Below, in pieces: positions 10,487 to 19,296 of a DNA stretch of 64,000 nt. The position numbers were made by a program, and so were the translations under genes. Source of the stretch: Phenylobacterium sp. (GTDB taxonomy: Bacteria; Pseudomonadota; Alphaproteobacteria; Caulobacterales; Caulobacteraceae); contig JADCAS010000004.1 of assembly GCA_020401865.1 (NCBI GenBank), positions 578,811-642,810 of the forward strand, written 5' to 3'. The notes below the pieces were generated by a model. It worked only from the letters and a program-made list of their open reading frames with translations, was not told the DNA's origin and searched no databases. Position 1 is the stretch's first letter, and the number at the start of each line of letters is the position of its first letter.

Positions 10487-11884
10487 ATGTCCCAGTACGA
10501 CGTCGTCATCATCGGGGGCGGCCCCGGCGGCTACAACGCCGCCATCCGCGCCGGCCAGCTCGGCCTGAAGGCCGCCATCATTGAAATGCGAGAGACCCTC
10601 GGCGGCACCTGCCTCAATGTCGGCTGCATGCCGTCAAAGGCCCTCCTGCACGCCTCCGAACTCTACGAGGCCGCGAACCGGGAGTTCGAGCATCTGGGGA
10701 TAGAGGTCTCCCCGCGCCTGAACCTTCCTCAGATGATGGGCCAGAAGGACGAGTCGGTGGCCGCCCTGACCAAGGGCGTCGACTTCCTGATGAAGAAGAA
10801 CAAGGTCGAGCGCCTGCTCGGCAGGGGACGGATCGCCGGGCCCGGCAGGGTCGAGGTCGACGGCGCCGACGGCAAGACCGTGACCCTGGAGGCCCGCAAC
10901 ATCGTCATCGCCACAGGCTCTGAGCCTTCCGGCCTGCCGGGCGTGGCGGTGGACGGGGACCGGATCGTCGACTCTACGGGGGCCCTGTCCCTGTCCGAGG
11001 TCCCGAAGACCATGATCGTCATTGGCGCCGGCATCATCGGGCTCGAGCTCGGTTCGGTCTGGCGGCGGCTGGGCGCCGAGGTGACGGTGATCGAGTACCT
11101 CGACCGAATCTGTCCCGGCATGGACGCCGAGGTGGCGAAGACCTTCCAGAGAATCCTGACAAAACAGGGCGTCAACTTCCGGCTTGGGTCCAAGGTGACC
11201 GGGGCCAAGGCCGGCAAGTCCAGGGTCGACCTGACGGTGGAGCCCGCCGCCGGCGGCGCCGCCGAGACCCTGTCGGCGGACCGCGTCCTGCTGGCGATCG
11301 GCCGCCGGCCCTACACCACCGGCCTCGGCCTGGAGACCGTGGGGATCGTCCCCGACGCCCGGGGCTTCATCGAGACCGACCATTTCCGGACCTCGGCGGC
11401 GGGCGTCTGGGCGGTCGGTGACGTGATCCACGGTCCCATGCTGGCTCACAAGGCCGAGGAGGATGGAGTCGCCTGCATCGAGCTCATCGCCGGAAAGGCG
11501 GGGCACGTGGACTACAACCTGGTGCCCAGCGTAGTCTACACGACACCGGAAGTGGCCTGGGTCGGCCGCAATGAGGAGCAGCTGAAGACCGAGGGCCGCA
11601 GCTACAAGGCCGGCAAGTTCCCCTTCGCCGCCAACAGCCGGGCCAAGATCAACCATGAGACCGACGGCTTCGTGAAGGTCCTGGCCGACGCCGCCACCGA
11701 TGAAATCCTGGGCGTGCACATCCTGGGGCCGCAGGCGGGGGAGCTCATCGGCGAATACTGCGTCGCCATGGCCTTCCGCGCCGCCAGCGAGGACATCGCC
11801 CGCGTCTGCCATCCGCACCCGACGCGCTCGGAGGCCGGCCGGCAGGCCGCCATGGGCGTCGAAGGCTGGACCATGCAGGCCTGA
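10487..11884 (+). CDS. lpdA: Dihydrolipoyl dehydrogenase (E3)
   Basis: 465 residues. An FAD-dependent enzyme, it reoxidises dihydrolipoamide on E2 and reduces NAD+. FAD-binding GGGPGGYNAA is at ~10-19. The redox-active disulfide is Cys42 and Cys47 in GGTCLNVGCMPSK. The NAD site is GAGIIGLELGSVW. GVWAVGDV is the second FAD motif, and the C-terminal catalytic pair is His444 and Glu449 in HPHPTRSEA. It ends the sucAB-lpdA operon. Placement suggests the E3 of the 2-oxoglutarate complex, although such E3s are often shared with pyruvate dehydrogenase and glycine cleavage. Confidence 0.97.
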   Translation: MSQYDVVIIGGGPGGYNAAIRAGQLGLKAAIIEMRETLGGTCLNVGCMPSKALLHASELYEAANREFEHLGIEVSPRLNLPQMMGQKDESVAALTKGVDFLMKKNKVERLLGRGRIAGPGRVEVDGADGKTVTLEARNIVIATGSEPSGLPGVAVDGDRIVDSTGALSLSEVPKTMIVIGAGIIGLELGSVWRRLGAEVTVIEYLDRICPGMDAEVAKTFQRILTKQGVNFRLGSKVTGAKAGKSRVDLTVEPAAGGAAETLSADRVLLAIGRRPYTTGLGLETVGIVPDARGFIETDHFRTSAAGVWAVGDVIHGPMLAHKAEEDGVACIELIAGKAGHVDYNLVPSVVYTTPEVAWVGRNEEQLKTEGRSYKAGKFPFAANSRAKINHETDGFVKVLADAATDEILGVHILGPQAGELIGEYCVAMAFRAASEDIARVCHPHPTRSEAGRQAAMGVEGWTMQA

Positions 11885-11905
11885 CGGCCTGTCAGCAGGG
11901 CAGGA

Positions 11906-12670
11906 TCAGAAGCCGAGCACCTTGTAGCCGACCTCCAGACCCCAGTCCCCGGGGCGGCCGTCGCCGGCGAAGACCGAGGGCTTGATCGTCACGATGCCCG
12001 TGCCGCCAAAGGCGGGCCCGACCACCCGACCGTAGGTCACCGCCATGCCAAAGAAGGTCTTGTCGTTCTCCCAGTCCTGTTTGATCGAGGGGTCGATCGT
12101 GATCAGGTTCCGCGAGTCCTTCAGCTTGGGCACGTAGTAAAGGTCCATGGTCGTGGCGCGGACGTCCCGCCTGCGGTCGTCGCCCCAGAGCGACTCCGAA
12201 TGGACGAGGGCCGGGGCGAAGATCGCGCCGTTCTCAAGGAACCAGGCCCTGATGAGCGTTCCCTTGAGGACGTTCTTGCCTGTCCCCAGTTCGTCCCGGG
12301 AGGCCGTGTCGAGGATCAACTCGCCTTGGGCGACCCAGCCGCCCTGGCGGTTCAGGCCAAATACATGGCCGACCTGCACCGAGGCGTCGCCCAGGCCATA
12401 GCTGTCGTTTCCCAGGACGTCGACAGAGGCGATGGGGACCCGGTAGCGGACGTTCCAGTCGCTCTTCTCGCCAAACGGGAGCGTATAGTTCACCTTCAGG
12501 GTATCGCTCCTGAAACCGCCCTTCAGGTCCAGGCGCTCCCAGGTCGTCTGGACCTGTCTGTTCAGCTTTGTCGGGTCCGTGCCGTTGTCGGGGGCGTTCT
12601 CACCATGGGCGCCAGACGCCGCCAAGAGAAGAAGGGCTGCGGCGGAGGCGAAAACGTTCACCGGTCGCAT
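11906..12670 (-). CDS. Probable outer-membrane beta-barrel protein
   Basis: 254 residues. A Sec signal peptide (NVFASAAALLLLAASGAHG) is cleaved near residue 23. The mature part is rich in alternating aromatic and polar beta strands (VNYTLPFGEKSDWNVRYRVPIASV, QVGHVFGLNRQGGWVAQGELILDTAS, MDLYYVPKL) and ends in Phe (YKVLGF), the usual C-terminal signature of BAM-inserted barrels. It looks like the loosely defined 'transporter / phenol-degradation MetA-like' porin group, but I cannot name a substrate. It is convergent with lpdA and has its own upstream region of 68 bp before xerC ends. Confidence 0.65.
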   Translation of the reverse strand: MRPVNVFASAAALLLLAASGAHGENAPDNGTDPTKLNRQVQTTWERLDLKGGFRSDTLKVNYTLPFGEKSDWNVRYRVPIASVDVLGNDSYGLGDASVQVGHVFGLNRQGGWVAQGELILDTASRDELGTGKNVLKGTLIRAWFLENGAIFAPALVHSESLWGDDRRRDVRATTMDLYYVPKLKDSRNLITIDPSIKQDWENDKTFFGMAVTYGRVVGPAFGGTGIVTIKPSVFAGDGRPGDWGLEVGYKVLGF

Positions 12671-12738
12671 GCGGAAACCTCATGATGGTGAAAATCTTCT
12701 GAACGCCGGCAAGAACCGATCATCAGGGTCGTCGATTC

Positions 12739-13653
12739 TTAGCATCTCGGGTGAGCGGCTGCATAGGCCCTGAGCAAGGCGGCGGAATCGACCTGGGTGT
12801 AGCGCTGGGTGGTGGAGAGCGAGGCGTGGCCCAGCAGTTCCTGGATGGATCTGAGGTCGGCGCCCGCGCCCAGGAGATGGGTGGCGAAGGCATGCCGCAG
12901 GGCGTGGGGCGTGGCGCTGTCCGGGAGGCCCAGCCGTCCGCGCATTCTCTGTACCGCCGCCTGGACATGCCGGGGGGACAACAGCCCCCCACGGCGGGCG
13001 CGAAAGAGGGGCTCGTCCGGCCCCAGGGGAAAGGGCAGGGCGGCCAGGTAGGCCTCCACCGCCTGAGCTACCCGGGGCAGGACCGGGACCATCCGCGTCT
13101 TCGCGCCCTTGCCGGTGATGCGCAGGCTCTCGCCCAGGGGGGCGTCCCGGCGGCGCAGGGACAGGGCCTCGGAGATGCGCAGGCCGCAACCGTAGAGCAG
13201 GGTCAGCACCGCCTCGTCCCGGGCCGCCTCCCAGGGGTCGAGGTCTGCATCGAGTGCGGACTCGGCGAGGAGCTCAAGAGCCTGGTCCTCGGAGACCGGG
13301 CGGGGCGCCGAGGGCCTGACCCTGGGGCCGCGAACAAGCCCGAGCGCGGGGTTGGGAATGTCCAGCCGCCGATCCAGGAAGCGGTGCAGGGTCCGGATCG
13401 CCGAGAGGGACTGGGAGAGCGAGCGGGGGGACAGGGGCGCATCTCCCTGCCGCAACACCGCCAGCCAGGCGCGGATGTCCGCAGCGCTGACCTGGCCGAG
13501 ATCCCCTGCTGCGAGAGGACCGCCGCGGTGTCCCTCCAGGAAGGTCAGGTAACGCCGGCCGATGAAGCCGTAGGCGGCCAGGGTGCGGGGCGAGAGCCTC
13601 CGCTCCTGCTCCAGGTGCTCCAGCCACAGGGCCAGGGCCGCGCGGGCGTCCAT
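12739..13653 (-). CDS. xerC: Tyrosine site-specific recombinase XerC
   Basis: 304 residues, the usual Xer length. An N-terminal SAM-like core-binding domain (~1-105) is followed by the catalytic domain. All catalytic residues are visible: Arg159 (CGLRISEAL), Lys182 (TGKGAKTR), His250 and Arg253 (HALRHAFATH), His276 (LLGHASLSTTQ) and the nucleophile Tyr285. With XerD it resolves chromosome dimers at dif. The call of XerC over XerD rests on the coupled upstream DUF484 gene, the same pairing as in Escherichia coli. The start overlaps the DUF484 stop (TGATG). Confidence 0.93.
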   Translation of the reverse strand: MDARAALALWLEHLEQERRLSPRTLAAYGFIGRRYLTFLEGHRGGPLAAGDLGQVSAADIRAWLAVLRQGDAPLSPRSLSQSLSAIRTLHRFLDRRLDIPNPALGLVRGPRVRPSAPRPVSEDQALELLAESALDADLDPWEAARDEAVLTLLYGCGLRISEALSLRRRDAPLGESLRITGKGAKTRMVPVLPRVAQAVEAYLAALPFPLGPDEPLFRARRGGLLSPRHVQAAVQRMRGRLGLPDSATPHALRHAFATHLLGAGADLRSIQELLGHASLSTTQRYTQVDSAALLRAYAAAHPRC

Positions 13654-14345
13654 CAGGCGTCTCCGGCCGGCTCCGCGTCCATGAGCCGCCGGGCCATCCG
13701 TTCGGCGACCCGGGCCATGAAGGCGACAAGCTCCGGCCCCATGTCCGGCGTGAAGCCCTCGGGATCGCCGGACCCGAAGCCGATCAGGCCCGGGCCAGCG
13801 GGCAGGTCCAGTCGGGCCAGGGCCATGGAGCGGATGAAGGGGGCCTCATCGCCGAACAGGCCGAGCGCCGTGGCCCGGAAGCCCAGAAGGAGGTTGGCCC
13901 CATCGTCCAGCACACGATCCACGCCGCCGTCCGGCAGGCGGCGCCAGCCATCCGGAGTCGCAGGGCCCTCGAGGCCCAGGGCGCCCGCTTGAAGGCCGAA
14001 ACGGGCCCGGGCGATCTCATCCAGGCGAAGGGCGAGGTCGGCGGCGTCCGCCGCGTCAAGGAGATCCACCACTGCCTCCCGGGTCTGGGCCTGGGCGGCG
14101 AAATTGGCCCGGGCGACCGCCTCGAGCCGGGCCCGGGCCTCACTCTCGAGGCGGGCGGTCTCGCTGACCCGGGCGAGGGCGGCGGGACCGAACTCCACCA
14201 CGCGGGCGTCTGGCCTCAGGGCCAGGCCCAGGGCCTGGAGGGTCTCAGGATCCCCGGTCAGGATGTCGGGACGGCGGAGCAGGACCGCGCGCACTGTTTC
14301 GGGCCCGGGCTCATCCGTGAAGTCCGCTTCGCCCACACCGCTCAT
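13653..14345 (-). CDS. DUF484 family protein
   Basis: 230 residues. The opening segment with VRAVLLRRPDILTGDPETLQAL (split: VLLRRPDILTGDPE) and the following GAF-like domain match DUF484, a family nearly always encoded next to xerC and of unknown function. Residues ~65-100 form an amphipathic helix rich in Ala, Arg and Glu, likely a coiled coil, and ~105-230 form the GAF-like part. It is translationally coupled to xerC by a one-base overlap, and the transaldolase gene lies 18 bp upstream, so the three may be one transcript. Confidence 0.85.
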   Translation of the reverse strand: MSGVGEADFTDEPGPETVRAVLLRRPDILTGDPETLQALGLALRPDARVVEFGPAALARVSETARLESEARARLEAVARANFAAQAQTREAVVDLLDAADAADLALRLDEIARARFGLQAGALGLEGPATPDGWRRLPDGGVDRVLDDGANLLLGFRATALGLFGDEAPFIRSMALARLDLPAGPGLIGFGSGDPEGFTPDMGPELVAFMARVAERMARRLMDAEPAGDA

Positions 14346-14363
14346 CGCCCCTTCGCCCCCGGT

Positions 14364-15017
14364 TCAGAGAATCGACTGTCCCGTGGCGGCCCAGTCGCTC
14401 AGGAACTGAGAAAGCCCCCGTTCGGTTAACGGGTGCTTGAAGAGGGCGGCGAAGACGTCAGGCGGGATCGTCGCACAGTCCGCGCCACGCAGGGCGGCGG
14501 CGGTGACGTGCGCCGGACTCCGGATGGAGGCCGCGAGAATCTCAGTGTCAAAATCGTAGTTGTCGTAGATGGCCCGGATCTCGGTGATCAGGTCCATGCC
14601 CTCCGCGCCATGGTCGTCCAGGCGTCCGATGAAGGGCGAGACATAGGTGGCGCCCGCCTTGGCCGCGAGCAGGGCCTGGGCCGCCGAGAAGCACAGGGTG
14701 ACGTTGGTCTGGATTCCCTGCACCGTGAACTCCGATGTCGCCACCAGGCCCTCCCGCGTCAGCGGCACCTTGACCACCACGTTCGGCGCGATCGCAGCCA
14801 GCTTCACGCCCTCGGCGAGCATGCCCGCCGTGTCCGTGGCGGCGACCTCGGCGCTGACAGGCCCCTCCACCAGTTCGCAGATCTGGGCGATGACGTCGAA
14901 CATGGGCCGGCCCGACTTGGCGATCAGGGTGGGATTGGTCGTCACCCCATCGACGAGGCCCGTGGCGGCGAGGTCCTTCAGGATCGCCACGTCGGTGGTG
15001 TCGAGGAAAAGTTGCAT
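14364..15017 (-). CDS. tal: Transaldolase (short TalC / fructose-6-phosphate aldolase type)
   Basis: 217 residues from the ATG at 15017. The frame extends upstream to 15125, but the extra 36 residues are not part of the family. [10 protein letters not shown] is the standard N-terminus. Schiff-base Lys83 is in VVVKVPLT, with [11 protein letters not shown] (~26-36) and [23 protein letters not shown] as further signatures (two motifs: TTNPTLI and [11 protein letters not shown]). It exchanges dihydroxyacetone units between sugar phosphates in the pentose phosphate pathway. The short type can be a transaldolase or a fructose-6-phosphate aldolase; transaldolase is the usual case in alphaproteobacteria. 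It is divergent from priA. Confidence 0.93.
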   Translation of the reverse strand: MQLFLDTTDVAILKDLAATGLVDGVTTNPTLIAKSGRPMFDVIAQICELVEGPVSAEVAATDTAGMLAEGVKLAAIAPNVVVKVPLTREGLVATSEFTVQGIQTNVTLCFSAAQALLAAKAGATYVSPFIGRLDDHGAEGMDLITEIRAIYDNYDFDTEILAASIRSPAHVTAAALRGADCATIPPDVFAALFKHPLTERGLSQFLSDWAATGQSIL

Positions 15018-15123
15018 CTGGCTGCGTCCGCTTTTGTTGAAGAGGTCTTGTAGGACTCCCGGGGCCGCCCCGGAAGCCCTGACGGCTCCCGGTCCGGGAC
15101 GGACCAGTCTATGAAGGCGCGAC

Positions 15124-17286
15124 ATGGCCCGTATCGTCTCTGTCCTCCTGCCCCTGCCCCTACCGGAAGCCTTCGACTACGAAGAGCCGGAGGGTCTCGG
15201 CCTGTCCGTGGGCGAGCAGGTCGCCGTCCCCCTGGGCGCTCGCCTCGCCCCCGGGGTGGTGACGGCGGTCCGGGAGGGCGCTGGCGGCAACCGTCCGCTC
15301 AAGCCGGTGTCTGGCCGGCTCGAGGCCCTCCCGCTCAGTCCGGCCACAGTGGACTTCATTCAGTGGGCGGCTCGCTACGCCGCCGAGCTTCCCGGCCTGC
15401 CCCTGGCCATCGCCTTGCGCGGCGCCCGGGCGCCCCTGCCGCGCCCCGAGCGCCTCGCGGTTCTCTCGGGTCACCCCCCGTCCCGGCTCACGCCGGCGCG
15501 GACCCGGGTGCTGGAGGCCGCCCGGGAGGGCCCCTCGACACCCGCCGACCTGGCCCGTCGCGCCGGGGTCTCGGCCGCCGTCGTCCGCGGCCTGATCGAT
15601 GATGGCGCCCTGGAGATGAGGCTCGCCCCACGCCCGGATAGCTTCGGCGCTCCGGACCTCGACCTGCCGGCGCCGCCCCTCAATGACAGCCAGGCCGCCG
15701 CCGCCGCAGGCCTGCGGGCGATGCTTGAGGAGGGGGGATTCCAGGCCGCCCTCCTCGACGGGGTCACAGGGTCCGGCAAGACGGAGGTCTACCTGGAGGC
15801 GATCCGGGCCGCCCTGGGGGCGGACCCGGACGGACAGGTCCTGATCCTCCTGCCGGAGATCGCCCTGACCCAGGCCCTGATCTCCAGGGTGACGGACCGC
15901 TTCGGCGCGCCGCCGGGGGAATGGCACTCGGGGGTCGCTCCGCCCGCCCGTCGGCAGGTCTGGGACGCCGTGGCCGAGGGCCGCTGCCGGATCGTCGTCG
16001 GCGCCCGGTCCGCCCTCTTCCTGCCCTTCCGCCGCCTTCGGCTGATCGTGGTCGACGAGGAGCACGACACCTCCTTCAAGCAGGAGGAGGGTTTCATCTA
16101 CCAGGCGCGTGACCTGGCCGTCGTCCGGGCCAAGCTTGAGGGCGCAGCGGTCATCCTCGCCTCGGCCACGCCCTCGCTGGAGACCCTTCGGAACGCCGAG
16201 ACGGGCCGTTATCGTTGGCTGCGGCTCGCGGACAGACACGGCGAAGCGAGACTACCAGACATCCGGCTGGTGGACCTGCGGGAGTCGCCGCCGGAGACGG
16301 GCCGGTGGATCTCACCGCCCCTCGCCGAGGCCATGGCCGAGACCCTGGCGGCCGGGGAGCAGACCCTGCTGTTCCTCAACCGGCGGGGATATGCGCCCCT
16401 GGTCCTCTGCCGGGCCTGCGGCCAGAAACTCACGGCGCCGGACACCGACTCCTGGCTGGTGGAGCATCGCTACACCAACCGGCTAGTCTGCCACCTGACC
16501 GGGTTCTCCATGCCGCGTCCGGCAACCTGTCCGCACTGCGGGGCCGCAGAGTCCCTGGTCTCGATCGGCCCGGGGGTCGAGCGTCTCGAGGAGGAGGCCC
16601 GGGCCCTTTTCCCGGAAGCCCGCATCGCGGTCTTCTCCTCCGACACGGTGCGCAGCGCCGCCGACGCCCGGTCGCTGGTCGAGACCATGGCGGCCGGTGA
16701 GATCGACATCCTCGTGGCCACCCAGGCCGCAGCCAAGGGGCATAACTTCCCCAATCTGACCCTGGTCGGGGTGATTGACGCGGACCTCGGCCTCAGGGGC
16801 GGGGACCTGCGGGCCGCCGAGCGGACCTTCCAGCTTCTGGCCCAGGCGACCGGCCGGGCGGGACGACGGGACCGGCCCGGACGCGCCCTGGTCCAGACCT
16901 GGGCGCCGGATCATCCCGTCATGCAGGCCCTCAGGGCCCAGGACCGCGACGCCTTCGTCCGGACCGAACTGGATGAGCGGGAACTGGCGGGCCTGCCGCC
17001 CTTCGGACGTCTGGCGGCGGTGGTGGTGTCCGGACGCGACCCGGCGGCGCTGGAGGCCTTTGTCCGGGAGGCGGCGGCGGCGGCGCCCAACGCCGAGGGC
17101 GTGGAGATCTATGGCCCCGCCGATGCGCCGCTGGCCCTTGTGCGGGGCCGCCGGCGCAAGCGCTTCCTGGTGCGCGCTGACCGGCAGGTGGATCTGTCGG
17201 CCTACATGGGCGCCTGGCGGGCCCGGCTGAAGCCAAGGGGCTCCATCCGGGTGACGATCGATATCGATCCCTACAGCTTCTTCTGA
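15124..17286 (+). CDS. priA: Primosomal replication protein PriA (helicase)
   Basis: 720 residues. It restarts stalled replication forks. The N-terminal 3'-DNA-binding domain begins with [18 protein letters not shown]. Walker [11 protein letters not shown] lies at ~213-222, the DEEH box in [12 protein letters not shown], and later helicase motifs include [14 protein letters not shown] and [10 protein letters not shown]. The zinc-binding insertion keeps Cys429-Cys432 and Cys469-Cys472 but lacks most of the inner Cys set: the usual CPxC reads PDTD, and only Cys456 of the CHxC remains. One of the two structural zinc sites therefore appears lost (see findings). It is divergent from the transaldolase gene by 106 bp. 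Confidence 0.95.
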   Translation: MARIVSVLLPLPLPEAFDYEEPEGLGLSVGEQVAVPLGARLAPGVVTAVREGAGGNRPLKPVSGRLEALPLSPATVDFIQWAARYAAELPGLPLAIALRGARAPLPRPERLAVLSGHPPSRLTPARTRVLEAAREGPSTPADLARRAGVSAAVVRGLIDDGALEMRLAPRPDSFGAPDLDLPAPPLNDSQAAAAAGLRAMLEEGGFQAALLDGVTGSGKTEVYLEAIRAALGADPDGQVLILLPEIALTQALISRVTDRFGAPPGEWHSGVAPPARRQVWDAVAEGRCRIVVGARSALFLPFRRLRLIVVDEEHDTSFKQEEGFIYQARDLAVVRAKLEGAAVILASATPSLETLRNAETGRYRWLRLADRHGEARLPDIRLVDLRESPPETGRWISPPLAEAMAETLAAGEQTLLFLNRRGYAPLVLCRACGQKLTAPDTDSWLVEHRYTNRLVCHLTGFSMPRPATCPHCGAAESLVSIGPGVERLEEEARALFPEARIAVFSSDTVRSAADARSLVETMAAGEIDILVATQAAAKGHNFPNLTLVGVIDADLGLRGGDLRAAERTFQLLAQATGRAGRRDRPGRALVQTWAPDHPVMQALRAQDRDAFVRTELDERELAGLPPFGRLAAVVVSGRDPAALEAFVREAAAAAPNAEGVEIYGPADAPLALVRGRRRKRFLVRADRQVDLSAYMGAWRARLKPRGSIRVTIDIDPYSFF

Positions 17287-17307
17287 GGCCGGGAGAGGCC
17301 CGGCGGA

Positions 17308-18078
17308 TCAGTGACCCGCCTGGCTTTCCTTCTTGGTTTTGGCGTTCCGGGCAATGATGTTGAGCGCCTCTACCCCTACTGAGAAGGCCATGGCGGCGTA
17401 GATGTAGCCCTTGGGGATGTGAACCCCGAAGCCGTCGGCCACCAGGATCATGCCGATCATCAGCAGGAAGCCCAGGGCCAGCATGACCACGCTGGGGTTG
17501 TTGTTGATGAAGTTGGCGAGCGGGTCGGCGGCCAGCAGCATGACGATCACGGTGATGATCACGGCGGTCACCATGATGGGCAGGTGATCCGTCATCCCGA
17601 CGGCGGTCAGGATGGAGTCGATGGAGAACACCATGTCGATCAGGATGATCTGGAAAATCACCGCCCCGAAATTCGTGGCGACTATGCCTGTCTTGTCGAG
17701 GAAATCCGCAGGCTTGGGGTCGACCGCGCCGTGGATCTCCTTGGTGGCCTTCCACAGCAGGAAGAGGCCGCCGGCGATCAGGATCAGGTCGCGCCAGGAG
17801 AAGGTCAGGTCCAGGGCGCCCACCGACTCCCCGAGAGAGAAGATCGGTTCGGTCAGGTGGACCAGCCAGGCCAGGGTCGACAACAGCGCCAGGCGCATGA
17901 CCAGGGCCAGGGTGATGCCCAGCCTCCGCGCCTTCTGCCTCTGCCCCTCGGGCAGCTTGTTCGACAGGATCGAGATGAAGATGAGGTTGTCGATGCCGAG
18001 CACCACCTCCATCGCGATCAGGGTGATGAGGGCCGCCCAGGCGGCGGGGTCGGTCAGGAGGGAGAGTATGGCGTCCAT
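17308..18078 (-). CDS. TerC family integral membrane protein
   Basis: 256 residues with about seven membrane helices. Signature acidic residues lie inside helices: [16 protein letters not shown] at ~23-38 and [15 protein letters not shown] at ~148-162. These are the TerC/Alx family motifs, linked to Mn2+ export or metal loading of exported proteins. A short charged C-terminus ([12 protein letters not shown]) is cytoplasmic. No tellurite-resistance genes are nearby, so a housekeeping metal role is likelier. It is convergent with priA and faces a long AT-rich intergenic region upstream. Confidence 0.9.
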   Translation of the reverse strand: MDAILSLLTDPAAWAALITLIAMEVVLGIDNLIFISILSNKLPEGQRQKARRLGITLALVMRLALLSTLAWLVHLTEPIFSLGESVGALDLTFSWRDLILIAGGLFLLWKATKEIHGAVDPKPADFLDKTGIVATNFGAVIFQIILIDMVFSIDSILTAVGMTDHLPIMVTAVIITVIVMLLAADPLANFINNNPSVVMLALGFLLMIGMILVADGFGVHIPKGYIYAAMAFSVGVEALNIIARNAKTKKESQAGH

Positions 18079-18344
18079 CGGGCCGGATTAAGGCGTTTTT
18101 TGGCCTTTCGCCAGACGGTGAGTCGCGAAAAGGTCGAACTAGCCCCGGATTTTTTCGGCGCAGGCGCCCGGGTTTGCGGCGCCAGGCGCCTGATGAGACG
18201 GCGCCCATCCTCGGACATGGGCCGCCGGCTCCCGCACCCCGCCCCCTTTGATTCATGCTGTGGTCCGCCGAACGGCTTTTCAGGAGTCCACTTCTGCTGG
18301 GCGTTTCTTGCTCGCGCTCTTGAATTGAACGAAACGAGAGAGAT

Positions 18345-18359
18345 GTGATCTTGCATCAC
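18345..18359. promoter_or_regulatory. Inverted repeat GTGAT-N5-ATCAC
   Basis: A perfect 5-bp inverted repeat with a 5-base spacer (CTTGC) at the edge of the AT-rich segment. It resembles Crp/Fnr-family half-sites, but the spacing is one base off both CRP (GTGA-N6-TCAC) and FNR/FixK (TTGAT-N4-ATCAA) patterns, so the regulator is unknown. Confidence 0.3.
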
Positions 18360-18370
18360 GTAGTCGATAA

Positions 18371-18390
18371 TTTGATCAAATTTCGAAATT
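18371..18390. promoter_or_regulatory. Two abutting AT-rich palindromes
   Basis: TTTGATCAAA (18371-18380) and AATTTCGAAATT (18379-18390) are both perfect palindromes and share two bases. They lie in the most AT-rich part of the intergenic region. They could be binding sites for a regulator or a nucleoid protein; no family is identified. Confidence 0.3.
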
Positions 18391-18435
18391 AATAACTGAA
18401 TTTTGAAAACTTAATGACAATAGATATCCCATTTC

Positions 18436-18464
18436 TTGAGAATCGTTTCGCGTTTACATTTGAT
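18436..18464 (+). promoter_or_regulatory. Candidate sigma-70-type promoter for the CHAP gene
   Basis: TTGAGA (18436-18441) and TTTGAT (18459-18464) with 17 bases between match the housekeeping consensus at 5 of 6 and 4 of 6 positions. Transcription would start near 18471 and leave a leader of about 120 bases before the ATG at 18594. This is an inspection call only. Confidence 0.3.
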
Positions 18465-18551
18465 TTATGTCTGGAGCGCCCTCCAGCGTCCTTTGATGAT
18501 CCACACGATGGTCTGGTCGCCAAGATCGTCAGACTTGCACCTGTCGCGCTG

Positions 18552-18569
18552 AGAGGTTAGATAACCTCT
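18552..18569 (+). promoter_or_regulatory. Perfect 8-bp inverted repeat just upstream of the CHAP start
   Basis: AGAGGTTA-GA-TAACCTCT ends 24 bases before the CHAP ATG. With a 2-base spacer it suits a dimeric repressor operator better than an RNA hairpin. If transcription starts near 18471 it lies in the leader, where a bound repressor would block elongation. Confidence 0.4.
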
Positions 18570-18593
18570 AGAACTGTCACAGGCAGGGGCTCG

Positions 18594-19265
18594 ATGTTCA
18601 GGCGCGCCGTTCACTTCGCCGTTGGGGTCTTCGTGGCCGGGGTCGTGGCCTTCGCCCCGATCTCCAGCGCCATTGCGGACCGCTACTGGCAGTGCGCGCC
18701 CTTCGCCCGGCTTGTCTCCGGCATCCAGATTTTTGGCGACGCTCACACCTGGTGGCGCCAGGCGACAGGTCGGTATGAGACCGGGGTTGCGCCCCGCGCC
18801 GGGTCTGTCCTGTGCTTCAAGCCGACGGGCTCCATGTCACTGGGCCATGTGGCGGTCGTCAGTCAGGTATTGACCGATCGCGTCATCCAGATCACCCATG
18901 CCAACTGGTCAAGAATTGGCGGCTCCCGGGGCCAGATTGAGCGCGACGTCACGGTGATTGACGTGTCTCCGGCCGGCGACTGGTCTCGGGTGAAGGTCTG
19001 GTATGATCCCGCCCGGGACATTGGCTCGAGCACCTATCCGACCTACGGCTTCATCCACCAAGACGCCCAGGCCGTGCGGCTCGCCTCCAGCCAGTTCAAC
19101 ATCGCACAGAACGCGGCCCTGACGGTGGCCCAGAGCGCCGCGAGCCAGGTGGCCTCCACAGTCCGCCCAGGGGCCTCGCCCCTGTCGATCCTCGGCCAGG
19201 CGGCCGACGCTGGCGACCGTATCGCCGCCCTTATCCAGGCCGTCACCGCCCCGCCGCAGCGCTAA
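18594..19265 (+). CDS. Exported CHAP-domain peptidoglycan hydrolase
   Basis: 223 residues. A signal peptide (FAVGVFVAGVVAFAPISSAIA) is cleaved near residue 28. The CHAP domain follows at once, with nucleophile Cys34 (WQCAPFARLVSG) and general base His85 (SLGHVAVVSQV); the third residue probably lies in THANWS. Such domains cleave amide bonds in the peptide part of peptidoglycan. Residues ~165-223 are an Ala/Ser/Gln-rich low-complexity tail. Its neighbours give no pathway. The long AT-rich region upstream, with GANTC sites and a palindrome, suggests tight, perhaps cell-cycle, control. That is inference. Confidence 0.8.
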   Translation: MFRRAVHFAVGVFVAGVVAFAPISSAIADRYWQCAPFARLVSGIQIFGDAHTWWRQATGRYETGVAPRAGSVLCFKPTGSMSLGHVAVVSQVLTDRVIQITHANWSRIGGSRGQIERDVTVIDVSPAGDWSRVKVWYDPARDIGSSTYPTYGFIHQDAQAVRLASSQFNIAQNAALTVAQSAASQVASTVRPGASPLSILGQAADAGDRIAALIQAVTAPPQR

Positions 19266-19296
19266 GGACGCCGGCCCGGCCTCCGGCCCGTTCCCC

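Larger units (their letters stand above)
18079..18593. other. 515-bp AT-rich divergent intergenic region
   Basis: No credible gene is seen. The 60 bases at 18361-18420 have only 13 G/C (22%), against ~70% for the window, and 18361-18470 is about 26% G+C. The region holds several inverted repeats (18345-18359, 18371-18380, 18379-18390, 18552-18569), three GANTC sites at 18250, 18284 and 18440 that could be methylated by CcrM, and one candidate promoter. It separates the TerC gene from the CHAP gene and probably drives both. Confidence 0.7.

Noticed and set aside
18054..18359. A 101-codon minus-strand frame in the AT-rich region
   Set aside because: It overlaps the TerC start and has no similarity or translation signal.
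18345..18359. A CRP or FNR site
   Set aside because: The half-sites look right but the spacing is one base off both consensus patterns; kept only as an unassigned inverted repeat.
18361..18430. CtrA boxes (TTAA-N7-TTAA) in the AT-rich region
   Set aside because: TTAA occurs, but no second half-site lies at 7 bases; composition alone gives TTAA here.
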